The translations under genes and the position numbers were made by a program. Positions 52,701 through 64,000 of a DNA stretch of 64,000 nt are shown piece by piece. The notes beneath the pieces are model-generated. The model saw only the letters and a program-made list of their open reading frames with translations, did no database searches and was not told the DNA's origin. Each line of letters starts with the position of its first letter. Positions within the stretch are counted from its first letter, which is position 1. The stretch is taken from assembly GCA_020055645.1 (NCBI GenBank), contig CM034547.1:21491013-21555012 (forward strand). The letters are read 5' to 3'. Origin of the DNA: Tomocerus qinae (taxonomy: Eukaryota; Arthropoda; Collembola; Entomobryomorpha; Tomoceridae).

Positions 52701-55365
52701 AAGAATCTACATACATATGTAGTGTCACATCTAATACATCTGTACACAGGGTGTTAGTTACGTTCCGATGGGGCTTGCAAATGCCGAAATTGAAAAATCT
52801 ACATGCTTAGATTGAAATGTATGACGAAATGCATTTCTTAGCTATCGGAAAACTTCTTGAAATTGTAATGGGGCTGTAATTTATTACTATTTATCAATAC
52901 TCAAAAGCAAAAACCACAAAAATGTTGTATTCACATTTAAATCTCAATTCAATTTGACTTCCACTTACCAAAAGTCCATAAATGAGCTGATATGATTTAA
53001 CACTTGTTATTCATAATAGATATCCAGGACCAATGTTTACCACAATAATTTCTGAATATCAAAATATATTAATAATAAATTGTATTATCCTGTCTACCAA
53101 CTTCTATCACCTGAAAAGTTGCAATAAAACCTGACGAAAGTTCAATGACATTTTTGTAGGGAGTAACAAAATGGATTGGGACTGATTCACAGTGCCCCGT
53201 ACAGGTTAATCCACAATTTTTATGGCACAGAAGCGTCTCTATTTCTGACCCTGTACTCCTACTATATACGTGTAAGCTATTTACTCAAGTTAGTCTAATA
53301 CTTGTTAGCGAATGTTGGGTTTCAGTCTTGTAGTTTGTAACAAGTGATCTTATTGTACGCTGCTGTTATGGAGAGATATAATGGACTTAATGCTGCATAG
53401 ATCTAATTGTAACTTTGGCTCTTCTTCACCATTTCTAGCAACCACAGCCATCCATAGTCGACCTCTTCCATTCATTTTTTATTTACTTGAATTTTTTCCT
53501 CATGACTTTCTTCTCCCGAGATTCGCTTGCTTTCTCGCTTTTTGTACATTTGCTTACATAACAACATAGCTACCTACCAACTCACAATCAGAATTGTTGT
53601 ATCCCCCGAAATGACTTTTCAGTTGATGGGTAACAAAATGGAAAGAAGTTGAAGGGTAGATTGAGAGAAACTTCAACTCAGCCGACAGCTACAAAGTAAG
53701 ATATTCTTATCTAATTTTTCCTAGCATTTATGCTCCCTTATAGTGTTTTATGAGTCGCTCCACCACATACTTACTTTCTCCAACTAACAGCGCTGTTCCA
53801 GTTTATTGTGCTTTACTATCTAATATAGGCACAGATGTACAGTATGCCACAAAGAGGTGTGAGTTTCTAACTTTTTCTGTCCTTCTGCCAACTCTATAGA
53901 AAACTTTCCCCAATGGCTATGTCGGAGAAAGCTACGCTGCTCGCACTTGGCAGTGTCTTACTGTATTATGTTCATGGCAAATTGTGGAGTCTCGGATATG
54001 TTTATGCGTGTTCATCCCAAATTCGTAAACTATCAAGGCTAACGCTTAAATAACCTACTTTTTATGCCAATAAGGACAACTAGCAAACTCTATTAAATAG
54101 TAATGAACTTGCCGAAAGAAATTTAACTACCACATATAAAATCATTTATAAATTATTAAGACACAAGTTTACCGATAAAAAATTTATGCTTACAAATTCG
54201 CAGTTTCTAAACTATGCTAGCTTTACTACGAGAATGTATTAAGGCACAAGTGTTTAATCATTATCAAAATTATCTTGAGTTGGATAAAAGGCAGGCGAAG
54301 TTTAAATGTAGTTCAGCAATAAAATTCGAAAGAAAATTTTAAATGATTAAGAAAACAAAAGTATAAGGAACGATACCAATTTAGTATAGGGTCACATTGA
54401 GAGTTTAAAATATTATGGTTTTATGTCATGGTCCTTGAGACTATATTTAGGTTGGTTTATGCATAAGAATTGTTATCATTGCTACACGGCAAGTATTTCT
54501 TTTAGGTTTCAAAATTTGTGGCTCGAATCACAAACGACACTACTTGTAACGAATTGTGGCAGTTTGATTTAAGTTATGTAGGCCTGTGTCCTCCGGGACC
54601 ACAGTACAGATTTTTGACCAACGCTACCCATCATAGCCTGTAGATAAACGGTATAAACGGGACCTTTTTAAATAATATTAGACTAAAATCACACTTTGTA
54701 AGTTATAATTTCAAAATTTATCACCACGAGACATGTGTCACAAGAAATGGTGTCATTTTAGTTGTAGGCTGAAAATATAAAATATAAATGATTATGTAGA
54801 CCTTTCAAAATGAGTAACACACGCTTGATGGTCTTCTAATAATCTATAGTTATATTCTGCCTTTTATTAGTTCTAATAAAATTTTAGTAAATGGATATTA
54901 TGCATTATTTTTAAGCTTTTAGCTTGTTAACATAGTCTTAAATGTTCTAAATATTGGAAACTTGAATAGATATACACTTACATTACACAATTATTATACA
55001 CATTGAATATTATGATCAGTTCTAATGGCAAGCACAATTAAGTATGCTCATTTTATTGCAATTATGCAAAGCAACTGAGAGTACAGTATACCACACACTA
55101 CATGGATTATAATTAATCCACTCCTAACTACAGTAATTTGTTTGCGATCAATTTTCTACAATTAGTGCAGTCTTGTACAGGCATACTCGGTTTACAAAAG
55201 CAATTAAAATTAAGCCATAGTTTTGCAGCTTCGTCCCAAAGTTAATTCTCCTTGCGTGTTTCTAATTTGGGGAAGAAGTGTTTTTCTTACTTGTGGAGCA
55301 CAAAATGTGTCTATTGGCATATATTGTAGTATTTCTAAAATGTCAAAATACATAGCATTACTTAT
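49771..55365. other. about 5.6 kb without a supportable gene
   Basis: AT-rich. It holds the upstream region of the zinc-ribbon gene and the 3' flank of the Methuselah-like gene. Minus-strand open frames at 50119-50340, 51159-51401 and 52412-52642 have no domain or splice context and are not called. No repeats of note were seen. Confidence 0.4.
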
Positions 55366-58198
55366 TCAGCCTCTGCTTGTGAATTTTATTAAAAAATAAA
55401 GATAATCCTGTTTACTTTTAAAGTTTGGATATGTCTTCTTCAAAGATTCAATCACATCTTGTTTGCATACGAAGATGACAAATATCGCAACTGCTTGGAG
55501 GGCATTGAAAATGTCAAGGACGACGTAGTACCATGGCCATGTATCGGGCGTTGGTCCACTTTGAGCCCACGTTAATATTTCAAACGATCGTGTTACGCCT
55601 GAAGAAAGTAAATATAAAAGATGAAACTACTACATACAATACAATCATTAAAGGTAAAAATCCTATTTGAAACATTTAATTACCCATGACGAAAAACAAT
55701 TTTCCAAAAATTTGAAATCTGTAACACAACAGATATAATATTAGTCTTTTAAAATACAAGATGACATGAATTCATAATTAATTAATTCAGTTAGTCAAAA
55801 GTTTTCTACGATTGGTAACGATTAGTGTCTGTGGTCCTCCTTGCGACGACAGTGGTCCTTTCATGCATGCATAATTTGTAAGTTGTCATGATAAAGCAGA
55901 GAAGATTACAAACTAGTAGTGCTGATGCTGGGTAGTATAAGTAGATTCCTAAGGCTCTTTGCTTAATCTCACAAGATTCTCTGCCATATGCTGGAAGTAG
56001 AAATACTGTTTCCTCTGCACAATCGTATTCGACTGCCTCTCTGTTCGATAGTACATTCACTTTAATAAATTTTTGATCATTGAGCAAAGCTGCTCATTTT
56101 TTAACTTTATTATAATCAGACATTTTAGAATAAGTTACAAATTTACTTACTCATATTTAAAGTGTATAGTTACAGAAGCCGAAATAAATGCAACTGGAAT
56201 TCCCCAACCAAAAAGACAGTATCGGACGAAATTTCGCCATCTTTTCATGAAAGTTTCACTCGATGGTCGTATTTTCCTAGGACAGATACGGATTAGTATG
56301 ATTAAATGGAAGAATAATAAATTAGTGTCTTATTTTAGCAAGTGAGTATTACCGAAATGTTGACCACAAGTCATAATTAATTAATGTGAGCCATAAGAAG
56401 GACGAGAGAGAGAAGAAATGAGATCCTATCCCTATATTAAGAATATTTTATAAGATGTCATCTATTTAGAGAGCGACTGGTTAGAGAAGGTAAGTCTGGA
56501 TTCTACTTTGGTACAAGATTAAGTAGGCTTACCAATGAAAGTACATATGTTTGTCTTAATAATAGCATTGGATAAGTAGTAGCGAATGAGATGAGCCAGT
56601 CCAAGGAAAATGTACAGGAAAAACATGCATGATGCATATGACACTATAGTCCAGCCGTGAATATTTTGTTTCTCCTTTAGAGCGAGATAAACGAGGACCG
56701 TCAGGAGATAAAAGAAACTAGAGCAAATCATAGTATTCCCGTAGAGAAATGAAAGACGGCCGATTCTCTGGATTGAAGCAAATCATTTAGATTTAGTATA
56801 CACACATACATGTACAGTGTCACAAAAATAGTTACGAATAAGACGAGAATATAATGCTTTGATGAATTATGAACTGTTTTTGCTTAGGCAGTACTTACGG
56901 ATGGAGTGGCGACAAGATCTTTTGCACAGGTAGCTAAAAATACATCTCCTTCATCATTACTAAATGGATCTGGGCTGCCGTAGCCTGCAGCACCTTCTAA
57001 GCAGTAATGCTGTGTCATTAGTCTGGAGCATTTTTTTGTCGTTGAGAGGATCACAGTATCCTTTGCTTCGGATCCCTCTACACCTTCAAAGGTTCCATTC
57101 GTACGGAAAATAATTGCACCGTTCGCTTTCACCCGGAAACTAACATTGAACACAGGGCAGTCAATTACAAAATTAGCAACATTACTGCATTTCGTTTGTC
57201 GTAAATGTTACTAACTAATTTTCTATGTTAATTACTTACTCTGCGGTTTTGTAAGGTTTAGTAGTGAAAATGGACAAATGATCAGCAAAACTCTGTCCAC
57301 CAGGAAAAAATTGAGTTCTGTTATTTTCACAGCTGTATTTGAAGGATCTTGGGAAATTGACAGTATAATGCGGAATAACTTTCTCTTGCTCATCTTTACT
57401 TAGTTTGTGCGACATATCATGATAGAATTGAGGTTTATAGTCAACCGTTGATTTGATACATCCTCTATCTTGAAAACTATATATCTCATCAGGTCGACAG
57501 CATTTTCTAATGCAAGGATATTTTGAAGAGCATTCTGGTTCGCAAACCGAAACATCTACAACTTCGTCAGTTATACTGGAATTGAATTAGTTTTAAAGGT
57601 TTTAAATGACAAATTAGAACTTGAATGGTTGTAGATTTATTAACTTTTTGAACTTACCCTTTGATACAATATTCAAACGGGTTGTAATATTCATCTTTAT
57701 AGCCGAAATAACCATTTTCAAGGAAATGTGCGTCTCTTGTTCCATCAAAATTGTCAAAAGGGATTTTAATTGAATTGTATCCTTTTAGACATTTAGGTTG
57801 TCTCACTTCAAATCTAATATAAAAGTTCAGGAGAAGTAGTTTTCCAATTAGAAATGAGAACATGAAACATTAAACATGAAAAGTAATTAGCTTAATCAGA
57901 ACTATTTTATTAGTTTGTTTACTAAATACACAATATTTGAAGTTTCAGCAGGGAAAATGTCACTAATCGGACGCCTCCAGTCAGCTTCATCTGTAACTTT
58001 GTCATCTAATACATACCAAAAGTCACAATGTGAAAACTCATGGCCTGGATTAAATTTGCAACATTGCGGAAGTTTTACTGTTGTGGTGAAATTAATACTA
58101 TTGCTCACTAAAGCGGCTGGGAAACTGTCAGTCATATTCAAAGTAGACGTTAGCGTGTCAAACAAAATGAAAATTTGGGCGAAAATATCTGGACTCAT
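55366..58198 (-). CDS. Methuselah-like G-protein-coupled receptor
   Basis: Secretin-like (class B) receptor of the arthropod Methuselah family, linked in Drosophila to lifespan, stress and development. Exons (minus): 58198-57930, 57813-57658, 57575-57240, 57139-56899, 56767-56533, 56431-56353, 56276-56151, 56040-55810, 55718-55684, 55598-55366; 646 aa. The ectodomain (about 1-334) is cysteine-rich: LPQCCKFNPGHEF, a CEPECSSKYPCIRKCC block, FPRSFKYSC. Seven membrane segments follow: TM1 in SSFFYLLTVLVYLAL, TM2 in MFFLYIFLGLAHLI, TM3 in SSFLWLTLINYDLWSTF, TM4 in YCLFGWGIPVAFISAS, TM5 in ALLVCNLLCFIMTTY, TM6 in IFGKLFFVMGVTRSF, TM7 in IFNALQAVAIFVIFVC. The SFLWLT and NALQ words are family hallmarks. 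The exon 8 acceptor is chosen by phase (tandem alternatives upstream would break frame). The ectodomain is longer than the roughly 200 aa of Drosophila Mth. The ligand is unknown. Confidence 0.9.
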
Positions 58199-61100
58199 TT
58201 TAATTGAAATCAACTCAAAATGGCTTCAAGGCAATTACAAACTACAAAACTATTCCTACAAATAACAAAATTTGAGAAGTTTCACTTTGTCTCATCTTCT
58301 ACTCAACTGATGAATTTTTTACATTACTAATGCTTAAATGCACTTTTAATAATTATCTTCACTTTGCTATGTATATTTACACAGAAGAGCTTTGCATTCT
58401 GTATTTGATTATATAGGTACACCTTCTAAACAACAGCTAACCATAGTAGCTATTAATGATTACCACATAACCACATAACATCCTGAATGGGAACCTCTTT
58501 CACATATCGTCTCTCTAGCTTTGTTGGCTTTGACCGTATAACCTATAGACTCATTTTGCAATCAAAGTAGGTCAACTCTTTATCCCCACTGAAATAGAGT
58601 ATTTACAATTCCAACTCCAGCCATATTTATTGCTTCTATTGCATTCAGGATCATGCACCCAGTATTGGAAAAATGGTACCTATACATCATAGGTATTAAT
58701 TAATTTAATCATGTGAGTAAAAAATAAATATGAGAATTAATGTTTGTCATATTCTCGAGTACTCATACTCGAGTAGATACTTTTTGTGAATATGATGAAA
58801 GCGATGGACATAGTACTAGAATTGTTATTCGTCATCTGCTAATATCTACTAATGAACGCATTGCCCTAATTTTCTGTCTTGGAATTTATAAGGAAACCTT
58901 GACCCATTAAGCATTTAGTATGATTAACAGTACAATTTTAGTTGTGAGTGTCTAGAGAAAAACTGAAAGAAAAAGAAATTGTTATTACCAAGAGTAATAT
59001 ATATAGATTCTGTAAATATAATGTTTTAGAGACTAGATCGTTAGTAGCTGAGTAGTACAATGTACAAACTGTGTTATTAGACAAGATACAATTGTGGTCT
59101 CGTATGATATTGATAGAAGCAAATATTGAAGGAATGAAATGAGAAAACAATTAGAAGAGATGCAAAGTTCAATTTATTTTAAATAAGTAGTAGAATGACG
59201 ATATGGTTGCTTGCAGAGTATATAGGTTGATAAATATTTGTGGAGATGGCTGGTACCATTAAAGTATTTAGATTGTTTACAGTGTATGTGTACTGGTATG
59301 TAGTTCAGTAGTTGCAAGTTTCTAAATGTGTGTTTGCGTAACATTTCAAAGAAATAGATAAAAATGTCGGGAGTGAATTTTGCACGCTATTTAAACAGAA
59401 AAACATTTATCATAGGGATGGAATTGGTGAGGGAAGTGGAAAATACTAAAGGATTGAGAGAGTGTTCGGAATTGTATACAGACATCGGATGAAATCAAAG
59501 GATGTCGCAATCAAAACTGAAGAAGCAGTCTTTCCCCGAGGACATTTGTATCAATTCAAGTTTGATATAGTGAAATTGCTTGACTTTGATCAATTTTCAA
59601 TCTGAAGTGGAGTAAACGAGTAGCAAATACATACGTATTCGACTAGGCACATCGAATAATAAAGCATTGCATGAATGGGGCAGAGCATAGAAAGGGTGAA
59701 CGCTCTATTTTTTGACTATACATACATCAGAGTTTATATCTATAGTAGTTAATAGGTAATATGTATGTATTTGTAGCAGCAGGTTGAAGTGAAAGTCCCA
59801 TAAAATAAATTCAATTCCGTTGACTCGGTCACAATCAACCTTAGCCCTACTAGACAGTATAAAACATTTTTAGTAGGAACAACAGTAATAGTAGGATAGG
59901 ATTATTCACTTGTGATATAGGTATGCACGTGCGAAGATAAACAAAGATATTTTAATATAGGTAAGGGTCGTAGACGGGGGAAGGTGAGGATAAATTGGAT
60001 GGAATTGAATCTTAAAGTTGAACTTTGAAGAGAATAGAGTTAGGAGTTTGTGACCGCCAAGTCGACACAAATGTCAAGACAAAAAAGAGTGTCTTGTCTA
60101 GTAGAAATAGTGCAGAGAGTGGGAAACCCAGCCCAACTGTTCGGGCAGACTAGATTAGCCAATGCCATGCCAAACGAAACTAAGGAAAGGACAAGTGAAG
60201 AGGTTCAAATGGTGAGACACTGATAAGAAATAAGAAAGGCGGACAAAGACTAAGAACTCAGGACAAGGGGAAGTGGACTCCTCTGTACAGAATATTAGAG
60301 CGAGTGTGATGGCCACTCTATACATCTCTATAGCCCATCTCTCTAGGTATACACCGTAGTTACTGCAGTAATGGCGTTTGTTGTCAACTAAGACCCACGT
60401 AAGTACACGTCGCCGCTCGAATAAAGTCAAGTGAACACTGTCTACTGTTTAAATGAGACAGCCCGTCCTCGTCTCAGCCCCAACTACGGCCAAACGAACC
60501 AAAGTCGAGTCAAGAGGATCTTTCCCAGTTAAGGCTCTGTCTAAAATGTTGACAGTCTCCGACTACTTTCCTTCTACCTAAAGTCAAATCTAAGCTATGG
60601 CTACTCTCAACACGGCTCAACTCTATTTTTCACACACTCTTCGCCCTACCTATACCCACGCTTCCTAAAACCCTTTTGCTGGGTTACTAAACCAAATGTG
60701 CTAGTATCACCTTCATTTCTATCCAAACCCCATACTCTGAGAAAAACAACTCAAACCAATGTTCTCCTACATTTTGGGACTCTTAAGTACTCAAATGGAC
60801 CTAAGGCGCATTAGATACTGAAGAGGAAAATAAAAACAAATCATTTAACTCTGTAAATATCGGGATCGTTTACTATTGTCTGTTTATCTACCAAGAAATT
60901 AATTTGTATGCAAAATCCTTTAGTAGATGATCACATTCTAGTAACCAGTATGCTAGATGATTCTCAAATTGTATGCAATTCAAAATGAAAAACTAATGTA
61001 TATGTACACAATATGTCTATCTTATAAAGAGTTACAGCCATACGAAATGTAGTAATTAGTTAAATTAATTATTTTGGAAATGGTCATGGTAGGTTGACCA

Positions 61101-64000
61101 CTTTGGGACATAGATTCAAGGGTAAATTGTGTCAGATTCAATTTATGCTGGCATAATTTATATCTAAGTAAATGGATGTGGGTGTTAGAAGTTGGAAAGT
61201 GTATGTGTAGGTGAATTGAGTGTTTGAGTAAGAGAATAATTCATTGTGAAGATGGAAGTGAATAGCGATCCGTCGTCGGAAGGTCAATATTGGTGGGAGA
61301 GAAATTGTTAGCCCTGAAACATTGTCTTGGTTTGGTAGGATGTAGCTCCCGAAAGGAAGAGAAAGTATCTCTCTTCGTCAACGGAGATCAACATTTCTTT
61401 TCTCAAGAGTGAGTGAAACAATCAATAATCCCCACGGCTTTTCTTCGACTACCTTCAACAGGCCAAACTACGGCAAACCTTTATACCTACTACCTACATA
61501 ACATATACTAATACATAACACAATAATATAGAAACTGCCTCTCCCCTACTTATATAGTAGAGCATGAAAACACAGTATTCCACTTTTAGTCTTGTGTACT
61601 TTAGGGCATAGTATATGTAAAAGTAAAGCAATCTATCGAAAAGCTATCTCTCTATATTCAGCCATGCGTTAAGTTTTTGCAATAAAACAGGCACCTAATC
61701 ATAGAAAGCAGGTACATATCATATTATGTGATGCCTTTAAATATAGCTACGCACATAACGTAGTTAAGTACAACCCCTGTACTAAAGAGTTCACTACAAA
61801 GTCTATTTGGTATATATCTCCAAATAATACACTCAACATCCAACAATCTTTAAGTAACTTGCCACATATCTGACTTTTCTGTGGCATAATGTATTTTGGT
61901 AACTACACAAAACTCGCTATACAAAGTACAACTTTTCCTCTAGTATTTCCCAGCCTCCACTTTTTCTTTTTTTCACCTTAAACTATAAAACTGTATCCAA
62001 CTAAACTATTTACTTAACAATCTTCATGTATAAGTTCTCAAGTATTACCCAATTCCATATATGCAAAAGTAAGTCAACGATTTTTTGATTTTTACTGATT
62101 GTAACCAAGTGTAATGATCTCATTGTAAGTTCCACTTTGATTTCCGATTCTTTCGTATTCCATACAAGTAGAAAAAACTCAATTTCCTTTAGATTATTCG
62201 CGTCTTATGGATGCTATGCTGTATGTATTTGTATATGCAACAACATTTTATTTTGCACATGTAGGTCACCTTCAGGTAGTAAAATAACTTACTTTATAGT
62301 TTTCAATGAAACATCTTCCGTGTCATTGTATATTTTTGAAAGCATTTTTCTGATGAGTTTGAAGGAACTCTTACAGTTTTGGACGTTTATTGTAAAACAC
62401 TCAAAATCTTCTTTTTAAGTATCGTATGTACTGGGAGTGAGATATCTTGAGGGCATTTCTTTGTAATATCCTTTCGTTTAAGTACCTATCTATTTCAGCG
62501 TCTGACATGTTAGTGCTAATAAGTATTAGTTTATCATTAGTTTGGTCTTGTCTCTATCTGAGATGTTCTTTTATATGACGTACATGAAAGCTCTGTTTGA
62601 TATAGTTTTATTTGAAAGGGCAGAAAAGAGATAAATAGAGAGAGTCAAGAAAAGGAAAGTCATTTCACTTCATTTTGAGATCTAAGGAAGTGAGGAGGAA
62701 GGATGTAGTGTTAGTGCAGGCAGACACTCAAAATAACTAACAGTGTACTTACTTACTTCTGCATCCACTTTATTATGTTTTTTCTTTTCTTCCCCCAATC
62801 TTCCTTAGCCTTTGGCTTTAGGACAAGATAGGCCAGATAGACAAACCAGGTCATGTCAGTTTCGTCCAACCACTTCTACACACCTTTAAATACCTACCAA
62901 AGCTCGAATATAATATACTTATATGGAGACGAGGGTATTAGTGCTAAGTATATAGGCCGTGAATCAATTGATGATCACATCACATTTGATCTGAGAGGAG
63001 GAAATCCAAGCTGCCCATTTCATCCGATCAGATCAGACGAGCCGCTTTCCAAAAGAGCCATCATCATCATTATCTTGTCAGTAGACGTGCTTCTTTTTCT
63101 TACACTCAATCCCAATGTGGTTTCCCTATTCACAATTCAATACCAACTCCTTACAATGATAAAATGCATCTATTCTCATACAGATATCGACTATGGCCAC
63201 TTACTACTCTAAATCATCTGTATTTTTAACTAATAAAATTGCATGCTTATATAAACAATACCCTGTGCTATAACAAGTTCAGGTAATATTATGTAATTGC
63301 GTGATTGAGTGTCTATTATTGTAATTTCATTGTAATTTTACATTATTAATCATACCATAATAGGTTGTATTGTCATCTTCTTAATAGGCTCATCTTAAAA
63401 ATGTTAAAATTGTAAATGTTCATGTTAAGTATTAAGATTGGTAGAAGATAGTCTATGAAAACAGGCAATAAGTGTATATTTGTGGTGTTATTATTTCAAC
63501 AGCTTTCCCATATGCTAAAACGATATGCTACGTGATTTATAAATCTAAGGTAGAAATACAGATAAGTGATCTAATTATAAAGTGTTTTATGTGTTGGGTT
63601 TTCTATCTGCTTCTCATTATCACATCGCTTGCAAATTGCGTAGTTGACAATAGGAGAGACATAAATAATTCACAGTTTGCATTCCTGGCAAGTCTACTTT
63701 TTTATTGCTCTGTTGGGGCGTGTGTTTTATAGTAGGTAAAGGGAACCAAGGAATATGCAAACGTGGAAATGTAAATAATACACGTGTGCTGAAGTTGGAA
63801 AGGGAGAATCCGCTGAGTTGGAAAAACTGCAGAGTATTTATATAATATATCTAGGTACACATCACATACGCATATATTGACTGTTGACAGACTAGGATAA
63901 GCATTAGAGAGAAAGGAATGTGGGGCAAAACATCTGCGGTTATGCGATGCGTAGAAAAAAGAATTGTCCTAGAATAACATTCATGAGAGCACTAAACGAG
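58199..64000. other. about 5.8 kb without a supportable gene
   Basis: Upstream region of the Methuselah-like gene and beyond. Plus-strand composition switches sharply: purine/G-rich about 59160-60300, C-rich and G-poor about 60440-60790, G-rich about 61030-61400, pyrimidine-rich about 61430-62000. Open frames at 62853-63212 (ATG start, one hydrophobic stretch) and 63472-63732 (hydrophobic, no ATG) could be coding, but nothing confirms either. Confidence 0.4.

Noticed and set aside
62853..63212. 119-codon ATG frame with one hydrophobic stretch
   Set aside because: No recognisable domain, no splice partners, and composition like neighbouring non-coding DNA. Kept only as a remote possibility.
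63472..63732. Hydrophobic 86-codon frame that could be a last exon of a chemoreceptor
   Set aside because: It has an AG acceptor-like site near 63500, but no upstream exon or diagnostic motif could be found before it, and no ATG.

Overview
The window is nuclear DNA from an animal, most likely an arthropod. It is AT-rich, its genes are split by many GT-AG introns (often only 45-90 bp), and the repertoire is arthropod-like: a CD36-family scavenger receptor, a divergent ionotropic receptor (IR) and a Methuselah-like GPCR. The mix and the tandem F-box genes would suit a springtail or another hexapod, but the sequence alone does not fix the taxon. No bacterial operon, CRISPR array, viral gene or transposase ORF was seen. 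All gene models were built by hand from reading frames, splice signals and codon phase; exon coordinates are in each entry.

Layout. 1-3.5 kb: non-coding and repeat-rich, with a composite element carrying a (GTCC)n tract and a 40-bp minisatellite. 3.56-8.0 kb (+): CD36/SNMP/croquemort-type receptor in 8 exons. 9.3-13.7 kb (+): two tandem paralogous F-box/leucine-rich-repeat genes. 14.65-17.26 kb (-): ionotropic receptor in 6 exons. 18.1-20.4 kb (-): GMPPA (mannose-1-phosphate guanylyltransferase alpha), whose first intron holds a 488-bp near-perfect foldback hairpin. 21.0-22.1 kb (+): DPM1 (dolichol-phosphate mannose synthase catalytic subunit), head-to-head with GMPPA across a 644-bp shared upstream region. 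22.9-23.7 kb: tandem hairpin repeats and long perfect palindromes. 24.7-25.7 kb (-): a four-exon unrecognised gene of 188 aa. 25.7-48.5 kb: about 22.7 kb in which no gene could be supported. 48.5-49.8 kb (-): a five-exon gene for a 234-aa protein with an N-terminal CX2C-X11-CX2C zinc-binding motif and a coiled coil. 49.8-55.4 kb: no gene seen. 55.4-58.2 kb (-): Methuselah-like receptor in 10 exons. 58.2-64 kb: no gene supported, with marked strand-composition switches.

How the genes relate. The one clear functional link is GMPPA with DPM1. GMPPA is the regulatory partner of the enzyme that makes GDP-mannose, and DPM1 uses GDP-mannose to make dolichol-phosphate mannose for N-glycans, O-mannose and GPI anchors. 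Their divergent layout suggests shared regulation. The CD36 protein, IR and Methuselah-like receptor are all surface proteins used in sensing or uptake, but nothing shows that they work together.
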